Part shown: piece after piece, positions 11,526 through 23,950 of the stretch
Numbering within the stretch: the first letter of the stretch is position 1
Layout of the letters: each line of letters begins with the position of its first letter
Source of the DNA: Deinandra increscens subsp. villosa
Lineage: Eukaryota > Streptophyta > Magnoliopsida > Asterales > Asteraceae
Assembly (NCBI GenBank): GCA_039602395.1
Contig: JBCNJP010000027.1
Location: 33,001,962-33,065,961 of the forward strand
Direction of reading: 5' to 3'
Length of the DNA stretch: 64,000 nucleotides
The notes under the pieces: generated by a model
Seen by the model: the letters and a program-made list of their open reading frames with translations, nothing else
Told to the model about the DNA's origin: nothing
Database searches by the model: none
Made by a program: the position numbers and the translations under genes

Positions 11526-12718
11526 TGACGGTTGCACCGTTGTTTGTTAATTAATTGTGATAAACCGGTGATGTTAATGTTCTTAATGTTGTAAATTCAT
11601 GAATGTTGGTGACTATGCGAAATTGTGTGCTTGCAGGTTAAAATGGTCTTAAATGAGCTAATTAGGAGAGACAAGAAGATCAAGGAAGGTTGGAACAAGC
11701 TATGGCAAGTGAAAAACAAGGAAAAGGAGAAAAAAACACCTGGGTCGCCGTAGCTTACGCCACTACCGTAGCTTACGGTGGTGGCCATCTCCAAAGCCAC
11801 CGTAGGACAGCATTTAGCTAGCGTAGGCTAGCCTGAGCCCACCGTAGCTTACGGTGGGACCGTAGCTTACGGTGGGGCAGTTACTCAAGCTCCGGAATTT
11901 CGCGATTTTAAAGGCATTTTGGGGGTCTTGACAGTTCCAACTCGCATTCTACCAGGGGGAGACGAACCAGAGGTGTATAGAGGCGATTTTGAGAGAGGAA
12001 AAAGAGTTCCTAACACAATTCCAACATCACAATCGTTAGAGAATCATCCATGGCTTCAATCATCATGGTTGTGATCGATTTCATCATGAGTGGCTAGTTG
12101 CTAGTATTCTTCTTGGATGTAAGATTTCTATGTAAACAACAATATTGAGGCATTTTGACTCTAGAATAGTGATCTAAGCATTCAATGCTTTTCACTACAA
12201 TGTTTTTGTGAGTATTCGTAACTTTCTGTATTGTGTTTATTCGAATTTGCAAACCATACGTTCTTGATGCTATTAGCAATTGAGATTTAGTGGATAGGAA
12301 TTTGTGTGATATCTATACAGATTGATCATCGGGTGACAACCTTGCGTTAGTAACCCGAGTGCTTTGTCCCCTTTCATCATGATGATTACCTTCACATGAA
12401 TCATGTCTATGTGATTCTTTCTAGTTGCGTCATTATTGTTTGTTTATATAGAAAGAAATTCGAACTCTGAGAAGATTACTTTTGTTCGATTATCAAGAAA
12501 ACCAAAAATCCATTTTGTAATTTAGTTTCTAGCTATTAAAAATCAAGTCATCAACCATAATTTCTTGTCACAATTACTTTCAAGTTTCAATTTAGTATAA
12601 TTCAAGTCATAAGAGTAGCACATACTCCACAATCTCCCTGTGTTCGACACCCGCTTACCACTATCTAAATTAGTGTAATTGGGTTTATTTTTTAGTGGGA
12701 CTTCGACCTCACGTCCGC
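11526..12718. mobile_element. Retrotransposon-like insert inside the Harbinger element
   Basis: The sequence between the G runs at 11513-11525 and 12719-12737 does not look like Harbinger DNA. It contains four close copies of CCGTAGCTTACGGTGG-like words (11743-11880) and, near its right end, CCCTGTGTTCGACACCCGCTT and GGGACTTCGACCTCACG, phrases that recall non-coding parts of plant Ty3/gypsy elements. No LTR pair or TSD is seen, so the class is uncertain. Confidence 0.4.
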
Positions 12719-12739
12719 GGGGGGGGGGGGGGGGGGGTA

Positions 12740-13112
12740 TGGCTTCCCAAACACGATCGATGTGTTCAATCAAATCGGATCGTAGACTTTGATGTGTATC
12801 TTCACATCGAATCTTCAAAACATTTTCATCGATAATATTTTGTGGTGGTAGCTCATTCGAATGTTGAACAATACGTAAAAAAAGACTTTTATTCATACGA
12901 AAACGACGTTTAAACTTATCTTCGAATAAAGCTCCTTCCTTGAAATAGTTGTTAAATAGCCGATCATGAGCTTCTTGACGTTCTCTTTTGATTACCTTGC
13001 GTGTCCGAATTGGCTTCGAACTTTCGGCTTCTTCTTTAGCTTTCTCGAACATTAATCTTGCGAAAAAAACCGCATCTTCACCGGAGGAAATATCGTCGGA
13101 AGAGAAAGACAT
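12740..13112 (-). pseudogene. Harbinger transposase (ALP1-like), internally deleted
   Basis: The ORF starts MSFSSDDISSGEDAVFFARL. It contains the typical N-terminal block of plant Harbinger transposases: RERQEAHDRLFNNYF, then FKRRFRMNKSLFLRIVQ. After about residue 100 it jumps directly to EDTHQSLRSDLIEHI, which resembles the extreme C-terminus of such proteins. The DDE nuclease core is therefore missing. The frame then runs through the G homopolymer into the foreign insert. It cannot encode an active transposase. Confidence 0.75.
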
Positions 13113-13640
13113 TTTTTTTGAAATGGTTAAAATTTATGGGAGAAATGTGAAGAAATGTGGAAGAAGGTTGTGAGAAAAGGTTGAGAGAATGGAGGGTTTT
13201 ATATAGGAGAAATTAATTAAATTTGGAATTTTTTTATTTATTTAGAACTCAAAAAGAGCCGTTTGAGGGGTATGGGAACCACCCTCAACGAAAGTACCCC
13301 TCTCCCGAGCTCCCTCTCTTCGGTGTCCCAGCCCCACGCACCTCTCCCGAGCTAACCGGCATGGTGTTCCCGCGATACCGAGCAATCCCGAGCTCAGGAT
13401 ACCCCCTCCATGCTGAGGTATAACAATTACCCTTATGAAATCAGCAGTTCTATCGGTTTTCCGATCGGATTCATTGGACAATTCTTAAAAAGGTAAACCA
13501 TTTTTATTATGATTTTTATTGTCGAAACTTACAAAACTAATGTAACGAAGGTTATTTATATAATTTTTGTGCTTTTTTTTTCTTCTTCATGTTTATACAC
13601 ATTATGACAACCTAACGACCGAATAAATAAAAAATTAAAC

Positions 13641-13756
13641 AAAAATTGTTTTTTTTGTCTGTCCGACTATGTTGCATATATGCAACATATGAAACATACC
13701 ATGTTGTATATGTTGTATATATGCAACATAGTCGGACAAACAAAAAAACAATTTGT
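13641..13756. repeat. Short foldback (inverted repeat) element
   Basis: Arms of about 45 bp are nearly perfect inverted copies: TTGTCTGTCCGACTATGTTG at the left, and its reverse complement at about 13722-13745 at the right. The loop is about 20 bp. The centre repeats ATATATGCAACATA. It would form a strong hairpin. No TSD was resolved. Confidence 0.75.
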
Positions 13757-15212
13757 TTAAGTTATTAGGTGAATATGGGTGGATATACGTGAAATTAAAT
13801 TTAAAAAATATCATATCTAAAAAGTTACGAATTTTGTAAAAGTGGGAAGAACATGATAAAAAGTTAAAAATATCCGTTTCATCTTTTGTTTTTCTCTCTA
13901 ATTTTACATCAAAAAACTTTTGGCTATAAATCTTCATTTAATTATATGATTTAATGACTATGATTCATTCTTATCCTTTTTACCCAAAACCGAACATATC
14001 ACAATAACCCTCTTTCTAAATTAGAAACATATAAAACTATCCCACATATTATACATATGGAAGAGACTGTCGAATCCACTTATAGGATGGTGATGTATCC
14101 CGAACTTTTAATTACCGGGTAAAAATAAGCAAGTAAAAATTAGAAATGTTATAAATGGGTCTGTTAAAACGAGTCAAAACCATGTCTGATTACCCAAATT
14201 CATATGGATGTTTACTCAAATTATATATGAGAAAGTACTCAAAACATTGTCCTATATTTGCGTCAATTTTTTGTTGAAATTTAGAAAATGAATACTCTTT
14301 GTGTTTATAAACCAAGCAGAGGCAATTTTCTGTCCTCTGGTTTTATTCATAAAAATCCAACTTAAATAGCAACATCAACATGCACATACTAAACTAAAGA
14401 AGAGGAAATCATGGAAGTGGTGGTGAACATGCAAAGGATTGAAAGGAAAAGGTAAACAATCAGTTGGGCCTGCTTTGGGTTATCCAGTTGTATCAATTAG
14501 GCTTTCAAATAATAGCATTCAAAAGCTGCAAATTGACCATTGTTGGTACAACTTACAAAGTCAAACACACAACATTTTCTACATCACATTTTTTTCAAAC
14601 TCTTTTTGTTATTAGATTTCAATCACACTCTATCCCACATCATCTGTTGAAGGATCCCAACCTTCCTCCCAACCCCTGTATTCACTATTCCATGTTACTT
14701 GGATTTTGAATTCTCTCTTTATGAATAATTTGACTTATGTGATTGATAATGCCTCTTTAGTTTAGAAGGAATATGTAGTGAAATCAGATGAAATAGAGCT
14801 CGCGTATGCATAAAATAAATATGTTACAAAATACAGACAGCAATTCACAAATGACAAGCAATTCACAAATTACACAACACATGTTAAATTAGTGTCTTGT
14901 TGTACAACAGAATTAACCACCACTGAAACTAAGACCATGACCTCATGAATAATTCCAAAGCAACTACACTCAGCATCTAGACCAACCTCCCTGCTTGGGT
15001 CCTAATTTTGAATTCCCATACCAGATTAGTTGAAAATGAATATGGGAAGTTGGGGACTAGGGCCATTTCTGCCTTAAGTTAACTCCAAGCTTTGTGACAG
15101 AATAATATCAAGATTTACCGAGTGTTTTCGCCTTCAACCTCATCCCGTTCTTATTTATATATATTTCGGATCATTGGACCTAACCATCTTTCCCACTCAT
15201 GAATGAACATCT
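13757..15212. other. Intergenic DNA; right part is 3' flank of the NPF gene
   Basis: No gene is supported. The part near 15050-15212 is likely 3' UTR of the minus-strand NPF7.3-like gene. Confidence 0.5.
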
Positions 15213-18200
15213 TTAGACTTCACTTTCATCAGATTCATCATTCTCTTCACCATTCTTCCCCTCAAGCTTAATGCTCTTGTACCATTTAGCAAACACGATA
15301 TAGACCAACAGATCTACAGCAGTTAATCCGGCTAACAGGAAGAAAAACCTGTCTAGATGACCACGATTGAGGTTTCCGGGGATCCAACCTGGCATATCAT
15401 CTTCTGTTGATATCTTCATAACTATAGTCACAATAAAGCTACTAACATAATTCCCAAGTGATATTGATGTCATGCAAAGTGCACTTCCAAAGCTCTTTAA
15501 TGCATCAGGTGCTTGTGCATTGAAAAACTCAAGTTGACCAACATACATGAAGACTTCAGAGGCCCCAACAAATGTGTATTGAGGCACCTGCCAAAATATG
15601 CTTAATGAGCTTGATGCATCGCAATGAGGGCAATCCGGATTTGCATATTTTAGTCGATAACATTCCACGATTCCAGCTGAAACCATTGAAAGAACTGCAA
15701 TTATGAGCCCGATTCCCATTCTTTGAAGCTCGGTCAACCCCTTTGAGTCTTTTTTCTTGAACTTTAGTACAAGTGGACCGATAACTCTTCGGTAAAGGAA
15801 AATGAATAGCGCAACACTTAGAATGTCGAAACTAGACATGCTGGATGCAGGAATCTGGAAGCCTGAAATCGAACTTTTCATGGCTGCACCTTGCTCAACG
15901 AATAGAGACGCCATTTGTGTAAATACAACCGAGTAGATTATTGTGCATAGCCAAATGGGAAGCAATCTTAGTATGCATTTCACTTCTTCAACCTGTGAAA
16001 CTGGGCACAAACTCCATGCGTTGTAAGTTCCCTGTTTCGGGTCATTGAAATCCCTTGAGGTGATGAATGCTGCTTTATCCAGAAACCTGCAAATCATAAG
16101 CTAATATTAGCTAAAAAGTAAGTAGAGGTGTCAATTTTGACCCGTTAACTTGATTACTTTTGTACTAGAATCATACATTCAATGTATTATTCTTACTTGA
16201 ATTCATGTGTATGAAGTATCTTCCTTCCAGTAGTTATAGAACTGTCTTTTTCTTCTTCAAACAAACACTTTTCACCCTGTGGCAGCTTAACCCTCCACTT
16301 TTTTGATGCAGCCACAAACACTTGACAAAATCTGTTTAACGGGTTCCCGCTTGGCTTAAAGTGTCTATACCTTATCGTCCCACAAAGAAACAGGACTAGT
16401 CCTAAAAACGCAGACCCAGTCGATAGCCAAAACCCAAGGGTCCACATTCCCTCATCCTCAAAATAGCTCAAGATTGTGTTGGAAAAGAGTGAACCAAGGT
16501 TAAGTGCAAGATAAAAGTAGCTAAAAAAAGCCACCTTTGAGAGACCCTCTTCAATATCTTCCTCATCAAATTGATCAGCTCCAAATGTTGCAATATTCGG
16601 TTGGTACCCGCCGTACCCCAAAGCAATCATGTATATCGAGAGATAAAACAACCCGATTTCCCAATTTGAGTGGGTACCGCATGCTGTAGTCCGGTCACCA
16701 CACCCTTTAGGGGTGATCAAGAACATGCTTGATGCCACTGATAGTCCTCCTAAGCCCTGTCATTCCATTTCAAGTTTAGTAATCTACTCTTTTATCCTTC
16801 TGGCTGCTTAATGAGAATATAAGTAAAGAACTTACCAACACAAAGATGGCTTGAAAGATGGCACACGTCCTGTACCGACCCCAATAAGAGTCGCTGAGAA
16901 AAGCACCCACGAGCGAGAAGATGTAAACGGTCCCGGTCCATTTGCTAACATTGTTTGCAGCCTCAGCATTGCCTTGTTGTAAGACCCTAGTCAGATACAA
17001 CACCATGTTCACCCCAACTCCAAAAAAAGCTAAAGTTACCAGTCCTTGATTCACTGTTAAAAGGAAAAAATAGCATGTATAGAGTTAGATACACCATCAT
17101 GATATGTATGCATGCATGCATCTTTAGAGATACATTATACTTACATACAGAACTAAATTGCATTGATGTTCAAGATAACTAATTTCTGTTACTAAATTAT
17201 TGCTTTGGTAACATAGTGTTGAACCTAAATGTTTGTTTCATATCTGCATTCGTTGACTTTTTGCTACAATATAGTGTCAAACTGTCAATGGTTCAACTTC
17301 AATCATATATGATATGATTGATGAATCTATGATGGATCAATAATTATGTGTATTTCTGGTACAAGGGTAGTTTGGGGAATTTGCTGCAATCAGAGTGACA
17401 GTTCTTTTGTAATTACTCGAAAGGACAATCTTTAAATGTTATTGATGAAAATGAAATATAACAAGACGTGGTCATCTTTGTTATGGGAATCCTATCTCAC
17501 TTCCTGTTTTATGGCTATGTATTCATTCAATAATTTTATAATTCTAGCAACTTTTCACCCACAAAACATAGTTTCTATTAAATAACAATCTTGCAATTCT
17601 CTATGTTTTATTTCATAACAATTATACTACACGAATGCAAATATATGTATGAATTGAAGGAGCTAAAGGGGGTAGGAAACATTTATGATAAAATTAACTA
17701 TTATTTAGGTCTCTTCTTTTTACTCTCGTAATAATTTAGTGTTTTGTAATAAACTTCTTTCATATATAGGGTATATATATGAGGACGCAATTTTTCCAAA
17801 CAAATTGTATGTTAGAAACTCAGAGAACTACATAAAGGTTTGGGGAGTGGTAGATTTTTTTGTTGAAGTAGAATTGGTTTTAACCAATAAGAGTACGCCA
17901 TTTAGGAGAGAGAATGAAGTAGCATTTTAAAGAATTTTATAAGGGTATGATAGGATTTAAATAGTAGAGGTAAATGTGGGGATGAGGCCATAAACACACA
18001 CAATAACAAATAGCCGCCGCGGCTACAAGTTGCCGCAAATCATGAAAATTCTAGCTGATGGATCGAAGCTTGGGGTGTGACATTGGAGTAGCCGGCGACA
18101 TTGTGCTATTGCCGTGGAAACCGCTCTTCCACTCCGTCCCCCTAAGGGCTGTTTTGATTCGTTCAATGATGTAAATTTAAAAAACAGTAGCTTAATTAAA

Positions 18201-18500
18201 AAAAAATTCATTTTTCATTTTATATATTTTTTTTCTGGACTACAAACATACACTCTAAAATCTACTCTCAAAATCCAATTATTGTTTATTTTATGAGACT
18301 TGAACCTACACTATTTGTATAAGGATGTAAACGAGCTAAGCAATTTACGTACAATATGAGTTGAGCCATCTAAGGCTGCTTATCTAAACGAGTTGAAATG
18401 TTCGGTCGGAGCTCGGCATGTTAAAAAGCTTGAGCCACACATGTTTAGTTTTGACCTTGTTATTTTGAAAATATAAAAATATTTATATATAGAAAATTAA

Positions 18501-18554
<54 letters not shown>

Positions 18555-21244
18555 TTTTTCATTAAAAGAGAACTTTTTATTAAATATTTCACTTTTGTCT
18601 TATTTCAATTCATTTTTTCTATTTACTTTTTATATTAAAAATGAAAATGTCATATAGACGTTTAACTTAAAAATATGCTATAACTAATAAACGTATAATA
18701 TATTTATAATTTAAGATATATATATATATATATAAATATTAAATATTGGGTTATAATTTAAACGAGCCGGCCTTAATTTGTTTGAGCTCTACTTGTTTAG
18801 AAACTGAGACGAGTCAATTTCGAGCAAGCTTTTTACAAGGTCTATTCGAACGAGACATTAGTCACAACTTTTTGAACAAATCTACGTTTGCGTGATGATA
18901 AACTCCTATACCTTTGGGTTAAATGTTGTTTGTTATTTGTTTTGATCGTTTATCCTTAACTTTAAAGAAAACTATTAAATATACATATGCTTGCTCTGTA
19001 TGTACTTTTTTTAAAAGAAAAGATAGATATTATAATTTTTTAAATATAAATCTTAAATATATTAAAACCTATATAAATTATAATGGTGTTATTATTCAAC
19101 AAATAAATCAAAATTTAAACATATTATTTTCATATTCCAGTAAAAACATGGAAAATGTTTCAATCTATTTTGGGGACCTCGGGAAGGAGGAGGTGAGTTG
19201 GAATGATTAGAGTACACACAACCATGCCACGTTGCCTAATCAGCTTACGTCATGCTAGGGATTCACAGTCACCCATCGCGTGTCGGACACGTCTCAAATT
19301 TTGCATGCTTTTCCCACCCATCTATACACATGACACGCCCACTATCATATCCCATCCTATTTTTATTACAACTATTTCAACTGTAAAAAAAAATCCACAT
19401 CAATTTACCCATTAACAAATATTAGTTAATCCAAATCACATGTTTCATCATCTTCATAATTAAAGTTATCGGGTATAAGGCCAAAAAGAAAAAAAAGTTA
19501 CACACATATGTAACATGTTTTGGAAAGTGTAATAAACGATGCACACATATGTAACATGTTATTAATTAATAAAACGTCAATGATGATGAGTCATGTTTTT
19601 GTTTTTCTTTCAAAACTTTAAATAGGGCATGCAGGGCATTGTCACATTTTACAACCTAAATGTCTATATAGACACATTAACTTCTAATATATGTATGTTC
19701 ACTAATTGTTATAATTTTAGTATTTAACTAATCATAACTAGTATTTCCGTAGAAAATATTGTTTCTATGGATAAAAATGTGAAAAATCACAAAACATATA
19801 GTAAATTACTTATTTCATTAAGAAGTTATCATAAAACATGTGTGTGTTTTAACAACTTTTTAATAGAACTAATTAGGTGTTAGAAAAATTAGTTTTAACT
19901 TTACTCATTTTTTATGTCACGAAAGATTGATGTTGCTTTATAGAAAATGTACACTTAAACTGAAGAAATATTGCTTTAGTTTACAAAAAACAATGAATAG
20001 TTACAAAATTCTATCATTATCAAGATTATTTGCACGCAATTCTTTATAGTTATTATGCCATTAATTATTTCCTAAATTTAATTTCCTCATAAAAAAATTA
20101 CTTAAATAAAATTATACCCACACACAGCGCTATCAAGATCTTAGGATAGAAAAAGACTCCACCATTCCAAACTTTCATAAAATTTTATCATTATCATACT
20201 AATTATATTATATGTATATTTCATAAACTTAAACTTCTTTTATACATAACTAAGGGGACAAATAATTCTTTCTTCTAAAACATAGCATATTTTATGTATG
20301 TGTATATCTAAACATGGTTTATAACTTTATATAATATATATATACAGAGCTCGTCTTATCCAATGTACAATTAAATAATGATACATACAGATATATATAT
20401 ATATATACACGTATATATGAAGATAAGCGAGGTATGATATCAAATTTTTACTGGATTATCTTTTGGCTTTTAGCAAATAAATATAAATAAATATATATAA
20501 AAAAGTAGCTATATAGGTTACTTACCGAGGATGATAGTTCCAGCTGTCCATCGACCCGTTTTTTCTCTGGGAGCTGGTCGGCCATGGAAATCAACAGTTC
20601 CATCCATGGTGCTTTCTTCTTCTTCTTCATTAACATACTTCACCTGCCATTTTTTTAAATAAATAAATAAATAAAACTTACTTTTTGTTCATCAAAAATA
20701 TATATATGCTCAGGTTGGTGACAATCTGAGTTAGATTTTTTTTTTTTTTTTTGGTTTTAAGATTGTTTTAGAAATATCAAACATGTGTTGTCAACTTGTA
20801 ATCGATCTGCATGTGCTATGTTTGCTGAAAATCTTACTCATTTTGAGCTTTTCTTTCTTTTTTTTGGAAACGAATTGAATGCATGTGTCATTATCGTATG
20901 ACAGCTAGCTAATGCTATTTTTAACGGCCCATAAGTGTTCCCAAAATTTTACGAGTATTTACACCAATTGAGCTAATATCAGAAAAACAAAAACATCTCT
21001 ATGAGCGGCCAGTGATTAAACCTGAAAGCTCAGATATTAAACTTTTGACATTTCAAGTCACAAGTCTCCACTAATCATCGTAAGTAACCACTCGGCCGGA
21101 CTAATGCATGGCTCATGAATGAAAATCCAAATTAATCAACCAAACCAATTTGATTGATTTGTAAGCTTGAGCTAGAAATCTAATATATGAAAGGATGAAG
21201 TACACCAAATGAGTTACCTTGTTAGAAATGTTGAAAGACTCCAT
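15213..21244 (-). CDS. NPF7.3: NRT1/PTR family transporter, NPF7.3 (NRT1.5)-like
   Basis: Five exons join in frame: 21244-21218 (nine codons), 20643-20526, 17053-16836, 16756-16197 and 16086-15213. All introns are GT-AG and the product is 598 aa. Landmarks are DGTVDFHGRPAPREKTGRW, the PTR signature around FSLVGAFLSDSYWGRY, YGGYQPNIATFGADQFDEE, SYFYLALNLGSLFSNTIL, QMASLFVEQGAAM, FFNAQAPDALKSFGSALCM and an acidic tail ending ESEV. The match to Arabidopsis NRT1.5 (recalled, not searched) is close throughout. In TM1 the proton-coupling ExxE(K/R) motif of most NPF proteins is replaced by VNQGLVTL, as I recall for NPF7.3. Known role of NPF7.3: xylem loading of nitrate and potassium in root pericycle at the plasma membrane. 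No disabling change is seen. Confidence 0.95.
17054..20525 (-). other. Large second intron of the NPF7.3-like gene
   Basis: The intron is 3472 bp between the short exons 2 and 3. It holds AT microsatellites (18505-18551 and 18716-18733, plus shorter TA runs near 20335 and 20393). A stretch at about 19140-19330 is less AT-rich than the rest. Words ACACATATGTAACATGTT repeat at about 19503 and 19541. No coding ORF is credible. The length suggests old transposon insertions, but no terminal repeats or TSD were resolved. Confidence 0.7.
18505..18551. repeat. (AT)n microsatellite
   Basis: A near-perfect run of AT dinucleotides, about 23 units, inside intron 2 of the NPF gene. Confidence 0.95.
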
Positions 21245-21843
21245 TGATCTTTAATTTTGATCTATCGATATGGTGAAGTTTAGAGAGAGAAAGTGTTGTA
21301 TGAGGAGATGGACAAATTATAAAGTGGTGAAGAGGGAGAGGGTGATTGTAATTGTGAGTGAGGGGGAGAATGAGATGGACAAAATAAGAGTAGAATAGGA
21401 AGGTGGTCTTATAGACGTGCTTTTACTACATTGGACGGTCCAGATCGATGCGATCAAACCTTTATCCAATTTTATCAGCCACATATATATTTCAAAAAGA
21501 AAAAGAGAACAATTTCTATTTTTAGTATTTGTTGTTGTATTTATTAAATCTTGAAAATGATCATTCTAGTCGATCGATCGCATATAGCTACTAATTAACC
21601 AGCTAGCCACCTCTTCAATTCAGATCATAGTCTAGCTAGCTTCTTAAAAAGTGACCGATAAAATTAAACTAGCTCATTTAACTTTGTTTTAACAATAATT
21701 CCTATATTTTCTAGCACAAATTTATAGGACTCACTACAATAACAGGGTAACTATAGACTCTAAACTTCATGACGATCGATTAGAATTCCCGGCCTCTTAA
21801 CAACACCACCTCATTTAACTACTGATATAATTTAATTGAAACG
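21245..21843. promoter_or_regulatory. Upstream region of the NPF7.3-like gene
   Basis: This flanks the start codon at 21244 on its 5' side. A GA-rich stretch (about 21280-21400 on the plus strand, CT-rich on the transcribed strand) fits a plant 5' UTR or core promoter. No TATA box could be assigned with confidence. Confidence 0.4.
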
Positions 21844-21884
21844 AGATGGTGACCCGCCCGCGCGTTGCGGCGGGCCACCAAGCG
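21844..21884 (-). repeat. GC-rich hairpin, possible Helitron-type terminus
   Basis: On the minus strand, CCCGCCGCAACGCGCGGG is followed by CGGGTCACCATCTCGTTT. The stem is very GC-rich in an AT-rich neighbourhood. A near copy occurs at 39848-39886. Helitron 3' ends carry such a hairpin just before CTRR. No canonical CTRR is seen here, so the assignment is tentative. Confidence 0.4.
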
Positions 21885-22267
21885 ACATCCTAAAAAGTAA
21901 GACGACAAAAGATCGATAACACTTGATTGTTACCATGTAAACAACTAAAAAACTCAACACCAAACAATGGTGCTGACAAATTGACAAATATCATTTATCA
22001 AACTCCAGCAAAAGTGTGCTGTAATAAATTGGATAAATGACAATTGAAATATGCATAAGATGCACCTTAACTATGGACATATAGTATAGTAAAGAAGGAA
22101 GCTTAGCCTGATGACTCCTATACCATGCTTGCGGTTATATCTTTTTCGTCTTCAATTGAAGTTTTCCAATCAACAGTGATAGCCTCTGCCACCACACCCT
22201 CGCTCATAACATTCCTACAGTCACCAAATTAGGAACAAAATAATTTCAATTCTCAGAGTAACAAATG

Positions 22268-23950
22268 ATTTCAATCCTCTGAAAACCAAATGATAATCAG
22301 AATGTAAAATGACCAACACCCATTCCAATCAGCCCATCATACAAATACCCAAATCACTTTTCAATGCATAAAATTTTTACCTGAAGACGCAATTCAATAC
22401 CTTTAAAAGCTTTCAAGGTTGAGCTCATGAAAACCTAACGGTGTTTGCATTGCACCAGTCCATCTCAAACGCCTGCTTTAGATGTGCTAATCATCAAAGA
22501 CTTTTACTTTAGTGTGATTTATGAAAAGATTATGTGTCGATAGAAACATATTAAGATTTTGAGATTTGAGAATTTGGCAATTTTTGAACATTAGTAGACT
22601 CAAATCAATGAGTTAATGTCAAAGAATGTATAAGAGGATATGGCTGCAAGTAGATGCCAATTTTTTACCAAGCCATAAGAGGATATGGCTGCAAAAAAAA
22701 AGGCTGAGTATTTGCCACGCCGAAATCAACTCCTAACAATCTCATTGCAAATAGATCATCATAGCCATTGCCATCTTATCTTTCCAACTGGAAGTTGCAA
22801 CCTTCAAGTATCCAAAAACTACCAACTGTATTTGATATTAAAACCACATCAAAAAACATCTCATGAGACATACAAAATAGCTAAAGTATTTTCAGATATA
22901 ACATGTAAAATCAATAGAATATGGGACTTACAACAGCAGCCATGAAACCATCCACGACCATCATAACCAAGCCTCAACAATGTAAAATCGAAGTGAACAG
23001 TACAAACAAAGCACAAACACTCAATGTGAAATGAAACCATGGTCAACCGCATCATAGCAAAGCATGGGGATAAAGTGTAGAAAAGGCAAAGAATTGTGAT
23101 CAAAATAAGAAAACCTAAAACAATACTATTCGACTTTGAAATTTCATTGTAGTATTTATAAAATCATTTCAATCCTCTGAAAACCAAATGATAATCAGAA
23201 TGTGAAATGACCAACACCCATTCCAATCAGCCCATCATTCAAATACCCAAATCACTTTTCAATGCATAAAATTTTTACTTGAAGACGCAATTCAATACCT
23301 TTAAAAGCTTTCAAGGCTGAGCTCATGAAAACCTAACGGTGTTTGCATTGCACCAGTCCATCTCAAACGCCTGCTTTAGATGTGCTAATCATCAAAGACA
23401 TTTATTTTAGTGTGATTTATGAAAAGATTATGCGCCGATAGAAACATATTAAGATTTTGAGATTTGAAAATTTGGCAATTTTTGAACATTAGTAGGCTCA
23501 AATCAATGAGTTAATGTCAAAGAATGTATAAGAGGATATGGCTGCAAGTAGATGCCAATTTTTTACCAAGCCATAAGAGGATATGGCTGCAAAAAAAAAG
23601 GCTGAGCATTTGCCACGCCGAAATCAACTCCTAACAATCTCATTGCAAATAGATCATCATAGCCATTGCCATCTCATCTTTCCAACTGCAAGTTGCAACC
23701 TTCAAGTATCCAAAAACTACCAACTGCATTTGATATTAAAACCACAACAGAAATCATCTCATGAGACATACAAAATAGCTAAAGTATTTTCAGATATAAC
23801 ATGTAAAATCAATAGAATATGGGACTTACAACAGCAGCCATGAAACCATCCACGACTATCATAACCAAGCCTCAACAATGTAAAATCGAAGTGAACAGTA
23901 CAAACAACGCACAAACACTCAATGTGAAATGAAACCATGGTCAACCGCAT
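22268..23950. repeat. Tandem duplication of about 785 bp, spacing 898 bp
   Basis: Copies lie at about 22268-23050 and 23166-23950, nearly identical (for example TCAATCCTCTGAAAACCAAA at 22271 and 23169). A 115-bp spacer starting AAAGCATGGGGATAAAGTG separates them and recurs at 24865-24970. Both copies contain an 86-codon ORF differing at a few residues. I judge it non-coding because substitutions and surrounding stops look neutral. The high identity suggests a recent duplication. Confidence 0.85.

Larger units (their letters stand above)
11234..13432. mobile_element. PIF/Harbinger element with TTA target-site duplication
   Basis: The left end reads GGGTATTTTGTTATACCTC and the right end is the inverted GGGTAATTGTTATACCTC. 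The trinucleotide TTA flanks both sides (11231-11233 and 13433-13435), the standard target of this superfamily. Inside are subterminal words CTCCCACTC / CTCTCCCGAGCT, a truncated transposase gene on the minus strand (12740-13112), and a foreign insert (about 11526-12718) bounded by G homopolymers on both sides. Confidence 0.88.

Noticed and set aside
13223..13481. ORFs at the right end of the Harbinger element
   Set aside because: They lie in the subterminal repeats (CTCTCCCGAGCT words) and have no protein family.
22685..23843. Two similar 86-codon ORFs (22685-22945 and 23583-23843) as genes
   Set aside because: They are products of the tandem duplication of a non-coding repeat. No family match, no splice support, and differences look neutral.
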